Of a stretch of 64,000 nucleotides of DNA, positions 60,220 through 64,000 are shown piece by piece. The number at the start of each line of letters is the position of its first letter. Position 1 is the first letter of the stretch. The translations under genes and the position numbers were made by a program. Under the pieces are notes generated by a model. The model was not told the DNA's origin. It saw nothing but the letters and a program-made list of their open reading frames with translations, and did not search any database. The DNA comes from an uncultured Oscillospiraceae bacterium (GTDB lineage Bacteria; Bacillota; Clostridia; Oscillospirales; Ruminococcaceae): contig CAJUMG010000002.1 of assembly GCA_910587335.1 (NCBI GenBank), positions 91,505 to 155,504 of the forward strand, given 5' to 3'.

Positions 60220-60729
60220 ATGTCAACACCTATTCGATTGGCAGGCATTGTCCGGGAATCCATTGTAGACGGACCCGGCATTCGGCTGGTCGTTTTTGTA
60301 CAGGGCTGTCCCCATCACTGCGAAGGGTGCCACAACCCCGAATCCCACGATTTTTCCGGCGGGTATGACTGCGAACCGGAAAGAATTCTGGAGGCCATCC
60401 GCAAAAATCCGCTGCTGGACGGGGTGACCTTTTCCGGCGGCGAGCCCCTTTGTCAAGCGCGGGCGCTGCTGCCTTTGGCCCAGGAGATCAAAAAACTGGG
60501 GCTTAACCTGTTCATCTACACCGGAAGCGTATTTGAAACGCTGCTGGAGCAAAACGACCCGGATGTGATCGCTCTGCTGCGGGAGGGGGATTTTCTGGTC
60601 GATGGCCCCTACATCCAGGCCCAGCGGGATTTGACCCTGCTGTTTCGCGGCAGCGGGAACCAGCGGATTCTGGATCTGCCCCAATCCTTGGCCCAAGGCA
60701 AGGGGGTACTGGCTCCCATTGGTCAGTGA
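60220..60729 (+). CDS. nrdG: Anaerobic ribonucleotide reductase activating enzyme
   Basis: 169 residues, radical-SAM. VQGCPHHCEGCHNPESH has the CxxxCxxC cluster ligands, TFSGGEPL the SAM-binding GGE motif, and the C-terminus resembles short NrdG proteins. It uses S-adenosylmethionine and an electron donor to place the glycyl radical on NrdD. Ribosome site AAAGG is at a long spacing before the ATG. Confidence 0.96.
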   Translation: MSTPIRLAGIVRESIVDGPGIRLVVFVQGCPHHCEGCHNPESHDFSGGYDCEPERILEAIRKNPLLDGVTFSGGEPLCQARALLPLAQEIKKLGLNLFIYTGSVFETLLEQNDPDVIALLREGDFLVDGPYIQAQRDLTLLFRGSGNQRILDLPQSLAQGKGVLAPIGQ

Positions 60730-60752
60730 TGGCGCAAATACGAAGCGTTTGG

Positions 60753-60780
60753 CCGGGGATTTTTCCATCCCCGGTTTTTT
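60753..60780. terminator. Terminator between convergent nrdG and MBL hydrolase genes
   Basis: CCGGGGAT / ATCCCCGG with a six-base loop, then six T. Confidence 0.92.
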
Positions 60781-60811
60781 GATTTATACGTTTCGCCCTG
60801 CCAAATGGAAG

Positions 60812-61690
60812 CTATATCCGTTTCCAAAGCAGCTGATGGTCCTGGATATCGGCTTCCAGGCGGCGGCTGTCCTTCAGCCACGCCAGATAAGAGCGGACGG
60901 TGCTGCCTACCAAGGCATACTGCTCAAAGGTCATGGTCAGATTATAATGAGCAAAGAGCTTTTGCAAAATTTTTTCGAAGCACAGCGGCTCACCGCACAG
61001 CTTTAGGATTTGTTCGGCGATTTCGTACACTTTATCTATATTGTATTGGGCCAACGGCCGGATATTGTCGCAGGCTTCTGCATGGGCGGGGACGAAAAAG
61101 GCAGCCTCCATCTTTTTTACCGTCTCTAGCGAGGCGAGATAGGCCCCTACATCATAAAGAAAGCTGATCTGATATTTATCCAGCGTCTGGCGGCTGGAGA
61201 GACAGTCGGCCAAATAGACGGTGCCATCCGGGGTGCGAAAGCCGCACATATCGAAGGAATGTCCCGGAAGGGGGATGCTCTCAAAGCCCGTGGGGAGACT
61301 TTCCGGCGTGAGGTATTGGACGCTGCTTTCCTGTGCCAGCAAAAATTTATGCCGCAGTTCCCCAGCCGGATAGCCGCCGTACAGAAAAGCCGGCTCCAAA
61401 ACCGGATGCCGGGTGAACGCGCATTCTATACCCGGCGCATAGATCTTACAGCCGGTCTGTCCCTGCAAATACCGGTTGCCGCCAATATGGTCCGCATGGG
61501 AATGGGTGTTATAAATCGCTTGCAGGTTCCAGCCGTTGGCTGTGAGGATTTTAAGCGCCTTGCGCCCGGCCTCCTTATCGTTGCCGCTGTCTATTAGGCA
61601 GACATCCGCGCCGCCGGTTCTTACCAGCCCGATTTTGGCTGGACACTGAATATAGTAATCGTTTTCCGAAACCTTAACCAGTTCGTACAT
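60812..61690 (-). CDS. Metallo-beta-lactamase-fold hydrolase
   Basis: 292 residues from MYELVKVSEN behind AAAGGAGG; an in-frame extension upstream overlaps the 48-residue gene and is rejected. THSHADHIGG is the metal motif (HxHxDH), LPGHSFDMCG and YLADCLSS supply the later His and Asp ligands, and VPAHAE a final His. The C-terminal winged-helix-like region (from about 225) resembles that of LACTB2/GloB-like proteins. Substrate unknown. Confidence 0.87.
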   Translation of the reverse strand: MYELVKVSENDYYIQCPAKIGLVRTGGADVCLIDSGNDKEAGRKALKILTANGWNLQAIYNTHSHADHIGGNRYLQGQTGCKIYAPGIECAFTRHPVLEPAFLYGGYPAGELRHKFLLAQESSVQYLTPESLPTGFESIPLPGHSFDMCGFRTPDGTVYLADCLSSRQTLDKYQISFLYDVGAYLASLETVKKMEAAFFVPAHAEACDNIRPLAQYNIDKVYEIAEQILKLCGEPLCFEKILQKLFAHYNLTMTFEQYALVGSTVRSYLAWLKDSRRLEADIQDHQLLWKRI

Positions 61691-61765
61691 GCTCTTCTCC
61701 TCCTTTGCTTTGGGGCAGGTGTATTTTCCCCGCCGTTTGGGCACCGCTTTCTTCCCTGAGCCATA

Positions 61766-61806
61766 TAAAAAAGGAACCCGGCACCGTGTCCGGCGCCCCA
61801 GGTTCC
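61766..61806 (-). terminator. Terminator of the 48-aa gene
   Basis: Leftward GGAACC...GCGCCG and CGGTGC...GGTTCC form a long interrupted stem, followed by TTTTTT. Confidence 0.85.
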
Positions 61807-61821
61807 CTTTGTCCGAAAGGA

Positions 61822-61968
61822 TTATTCGCCTTTGCGCGCCATAACAAAAGCGCCGGCCAGTATCGAAATAACAAACGAGACAGTCCCTGCTGCCGCCATG
61901 GACAGAGCGACGATTCCCCTCCAGCGGATATTCTTTCCGGCGGCAGGTTGTACCGGTCGATGCAGCAT
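61822..61968 (-). CDS. Small single-helix membrane protein (48 aa)
   Basis: A textbook AAGGAGG lies seven bases before the ATG, and a terminator follows 16 bases after the stop, so a real, separately transcribed small gene is likely. The product begins MLHRPVQPAAGKNIRWRG, then one membrane helix (about 18-43, IVALSMAAAGTVSFVISILAGAFVM) and a basic end ARKGE: basic on both sides of a hydrophobic core. No family recognised. It lies between pckG and an MBL hydrolase. Confidence 0.7.
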   Translation of the reverse strand: MLHRPVQPAAGKNIRWRGIVALSMAAAGTVSFVISILAGAFVMARKGE

Positions 61969-62061
61969 GGTTTTTCCTCCTTTTTGAATCGGCGTTGGAT
62001 CCGTTTTGCCCAGACAGGAAAGCCGGGATCAGACCTCGCATCCGCCTGTCGCAAAACTGTA

Positions 62062-62095
62062 AATAATAAGAAAGCCCTGGCTGACCAGGGCTTTC
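62062..62095 (-). terminator. Terminator of pckG
   Basis: Leftward GAAAGCCCTGG / CCAGGGCTTTC with TCAG loop then TTATTATTT. Confidence 0.85.
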
Positions 62096-62107
62096 CAAAG
62101 GGACGCA

Positions 62108-63880
62108 TTAGTCCAGATTCTTTTTCAGGGTTTCCAGCTCTGCTCTCAGCTCTTTGGGGAGCTTATCGCCGAACTTCTGGTAGAATTCCTCGATGCCGGC
62201 GGCATCTTCTTTCCACAGGCCCTTATCTACATCCAGCAGTCCTTTGATGGTATCCAGATCAATATCCAGGCCCTCGATGTTGATATCTTCCGGCTTCGGC
62301 TCGTAGCCAATGGGGGTCTCAACCGCGTCGGCCTCGCCTTCGCAGCGGGCCAGAATCCACATCAGCACACGCATATTATCGCCAAATCCCGGCCAGATGA
62401 AGTGACCCTCGTCATCGGTTCTGAACCAGTTGACGTTAAAGATTTTCGGCGCTTTATCCCCCAGCTTTTTGCCCATATCAAGCCAATGCTGGAAGTAATC
62501 GCCCATATGGTAGCCGCAGAAGGGCAGCATAGCCATAGGATCACGCCGGACAACGCCAACAGCGCCGGCCGCAGCAGCGGTGGTCTCCGAAGCCATGATG
62601 GAGCCTACGAACACGCCGTGCTCCCAGCTTCTTGCCTGATAGACCAGCGGTGCGGTTTTCGCCCGGCGGCCGCCAAAGATGATCGCGGAGATCGGCACGC
62701 CCTGGGGATCGTCGAATTTATCGCTGATGCAGGGGCAGTTTACGGCCGGAGCGGTAAACCGAGAGTTGGGATGCGCGCCTTTTTCGGTGGCGGTGCTGCC
62801 GTCCCAAGGCTGGCCCTTCCAGTCAACGGCGTTTTTAGGCGGGTTTTTATCAAGACCTTCCCACCAGACGGTGTTCTGATCCAGATCGTGACACACGTTG
62901 GTGAAGATGGTGTTTTTGCGGGTAGAGGCCAACGCGTTGGGGTTGGACTTTTCGTTGGTGCCGGGCGCTACGCCGAAGAAGCCGTTCTCCGGGTTGATCG
63001 CCCAAAGCCGTCCGTCAGGTCCAATGCGCATCCAGGCGATATCGTCGCCCACTGTCCAAACCTTATAGCCTTTTTTCTTATAGATTTCCGGCGGGATGAG
63101 CATAGCCAGGTTGGTCTTGCCGCAGGCAGACGGGAACGCCGCGGTGATATACTTCACCTCGCCCTGGGGATTCTCGATACCCAAAATCAGCATATGCTCG
63201 GCCATCCAGCCCTCGTTCTTGCCCTGATAGGAGGCAATACGCAAAGCAAAGCACTTTTTGCCCAAGAGCACGTTGCCGCCGTAAGCGGAGTTGATGGACC
63301 AAATGGTGTTATCCTCGGGGAAATGGACGATGTATCTTTCGTTTTCGTCCACATTCGCTTTGGAGTGCAGACCTCTTACAAAGTCGTTGGAGGTATCTCC
63401 CAGATGCTCAAACGCCTGGGCGCCCATTCTGGTCATGATATCCATGTTCAAAACAACATAGATCGAGTCGGTCAGCTCCACGCCGACTTTGGAGAAAGGA
63501 GAGCCGATGGGTCCCATAGAGTAGGGGATGACATACATGGTGCGGCCCTTCATAACGCCGTTAAACAATTTCCCCAGCTTTTCATACATAACCTTGGGAT
63601 CTTCCCAGTTATTGGTGGGGCCTGCATCCTCTTTATTGCGGGAGCAGATGAAGGTTCTGTTTTCTACACGGGCAACGTCGCTGGGACGGGTTCTATGCAA
63701 CAGACAGCCCGGAAGCTTTTCCTGGTTGAGCTCCTCCATCTCGCCGGTGGCAATCGCCTCGGCTCTGAGCCCCTTCAGCTGCTCCTCGCTGCCATCAATC
63801 CAGACAACCTGATCCGGAGTGGTCAGCGCAACCATTTCGTCCAGCCATTTTAATACATTTGGATTCTTCGTCAATGCCAT
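62108..63880 (-). CDS. pckG: Phosphoenolpyruvate carboxykinase (GTP)
   Basis: 590 residues from MALTKNPNVLKW behind AAAGGAGAG. FPSACGKTNLAML is the GTP-type kinase-1a P-loop with the reactive Cys, WTVGDDIAWMRIGPDGRLWAINPENGFFGVAPGT the metal-binding region, and FGGRRAKTAPLVYQA with NWFRTDDEGHFIWPGFGDN typical of the GTP class. It interconverts oxaloacetate + GTP and PEP + GDP + CO2; in gut anaerobes it can run toward oxaloacetate. With ppdK it defines the PEP-pyruvate-oxaloacetate node. Confidence 0.97.
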   Translation of the reverse strand: MALTKNPNVLKWLDEMVALTTPDQVVWIDGSEEQLKGLRAEAIATGEMEELNQEKLPGCLLHRTRPSDVARVENRTFICSRNKEDAGPTNNWEDPKVMYEKLGKLFNGVMKGRTMYVIPYSMGPIGSPFSKVGVELTDSIYVVLNMDIMTRMGAQAFEHLGDTSNDFVRGLHSKANVDENERYIVHFPEDNTIWSINSAYGGNVLLGKKCFALRIASYQGKNEGWMAEHMLILGIENPQGEVKYITAAFPSACGKTNLAMLIPPEIYKKKGYKVWTVGDDIAWMRIGPDGRLWAINPENGFFGVAPGTNEKSNPNALASTRKNTIFTNVCHDLDQNTVWWEGLDKNPPKNAVDWKGQPWDGSTATEKGAHPNSRFTAPAVNCPCISDKFDDPQGVPISAIIFGGRRAKTAPLVYQARSWEHGVFVGSIMASETTAAAAGAVGVVRRDPMAMLPFCGYHMGDYFQHWLDMGKKLGDKAPKIFNVNWFRTDDEGHFIWPGFGDNMRVLMWILARCEGEADAVETPIGYEPKPEDINIEGLDIDLDTIKGLLDVDKGLWKEDAAGIEEFYQKFGDKLPKELRAELETLKKNLD

Positions 63881-63970
63881 AACTTTTTGCTCTCCTTTCA
63901 AACCGGTATAGCCCGGTTTTGTTTGTCCATTTGGTTTTTGTTTTCAAAAACCAAACTTCTCACGTATATC

Positions 63971-63999
63971 ATTATAACGAAGTTTTCAACCGATTGCAA
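63971..63999 (-). promoter_or_regulatory. pckG promoter
   Basis: Leftward TTGCAA and TATAAT with a 17-base spacer, about 90 bases before the start codon. Confidence 0.85.
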
Positions 64000-64000
64000 G

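Noticed and set aside
62402..63853. 483-codon open frame opposite pckG
   Set aside because: Antisense shadow of a well-identified gene, without start signals or domain motifs.

Overview
The window is a 64-kb stretch of chromosome from an anaerobic, spore-forming Firmicute, most likely a Clostridia/Oscillospirales-type gut organism. Evidence: spoIIR and a YtaF-like sporulation gene, CIRCE-controlled hrcA-grpE-dnaK-dnaJ, oxygen-independent ribonucleotide reductase (nrdD/nrdG), pyruvate phosphate dikinase plus GTP-type PEP carboxykinase, frequent TTG/GTG starts, and a GC-rich core. No rRNA, tRNA or CRISPR array was seen.

Layout. 0-0.2 kb: end of a uracil/xanthine-type permease. 0.4-7.7 kb: a visibly AT-rich leftward operon for surface glycan assembly (two GT4 proteins, one a double-domain fusion; a GT2-DUF2304-SMR lipid-linked sugar set; a DUF2142 membrane protein). 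It ends at a tyrosine recombinase (8.0-8.9 kb) and a region with RNA-like repeats. 9.2-13.4 kb: nitroreductase, LCP-like protein, spoIIR, ispE, dus. 13.5-17.9 kb: a 90-bp tandem promoter repeat, then polA, rimI, tsaD. 17.9-20.3 kb: a TIGR00300 ornithine-cyclodeaminase-like enzyme, a Cys-rich partner and a sugar kinase. 20.5-25.4 kb: heat-shock operon. 25.6-28.3 kb: an overlapping flavodoxin/DUF1848/DUF3810 operon. 28.4-32.7 kb: a MarR regulator divergent from a heterodimeric ABC exporter. 32.8-45.7 kb: a block bounded by the two halves of feoB, containing ppdK, glmU, prs, pth, mfd, a DtxR-family regulator and feoA. 45.7-47.5 kb: large serine recombinase and a small orphan gene. 47.5-51.4 kb: hydrolase, UspA-like protein, ksgA, dCMP deaminase, NERD-like protein. 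51.4-52.9 kb: a yybP-ykoY (Mn2+) riboswitch ahead of an orphan OadB-like membrane protein and a 45-aa OadG-like peptide. 53-57.5 kb: membrane protein, Xaa-Pro peptidase, Gfo/Idh/MocA oxidoreductase, ytaF. 57.6-60.7 kb: NrdR-boxed nrdD, then nrdG. 60.8-63.9 kb: MBL hydrolase, a 48-aa membrane peptide and pckG.

Two observations stand out. First, feoB (ferrous iron transporter) is cut exactly at a shared 11-bp core (15 of 16 bp matching in the longer alignment). Its C-terminal half lies 12.87 kb UPSTREAM of its N-terminal half, in the same orientation, and a large serine recombinase gene starts 12 bp beyond the cut. This is the layout expected if a 12.87-kb circle with an intact feoB had integrated beside the recombinase; the segment carries several housekeeping genes. 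Second, a consensus promoter, a yybP-ykoY aptamer and a P1-competing terminator precede a sodium-pump beta subunit that has no decarboxylase alpha subunit nearby, which suggests a manganese-controlled ion transporter of a kind I do not know to be described.
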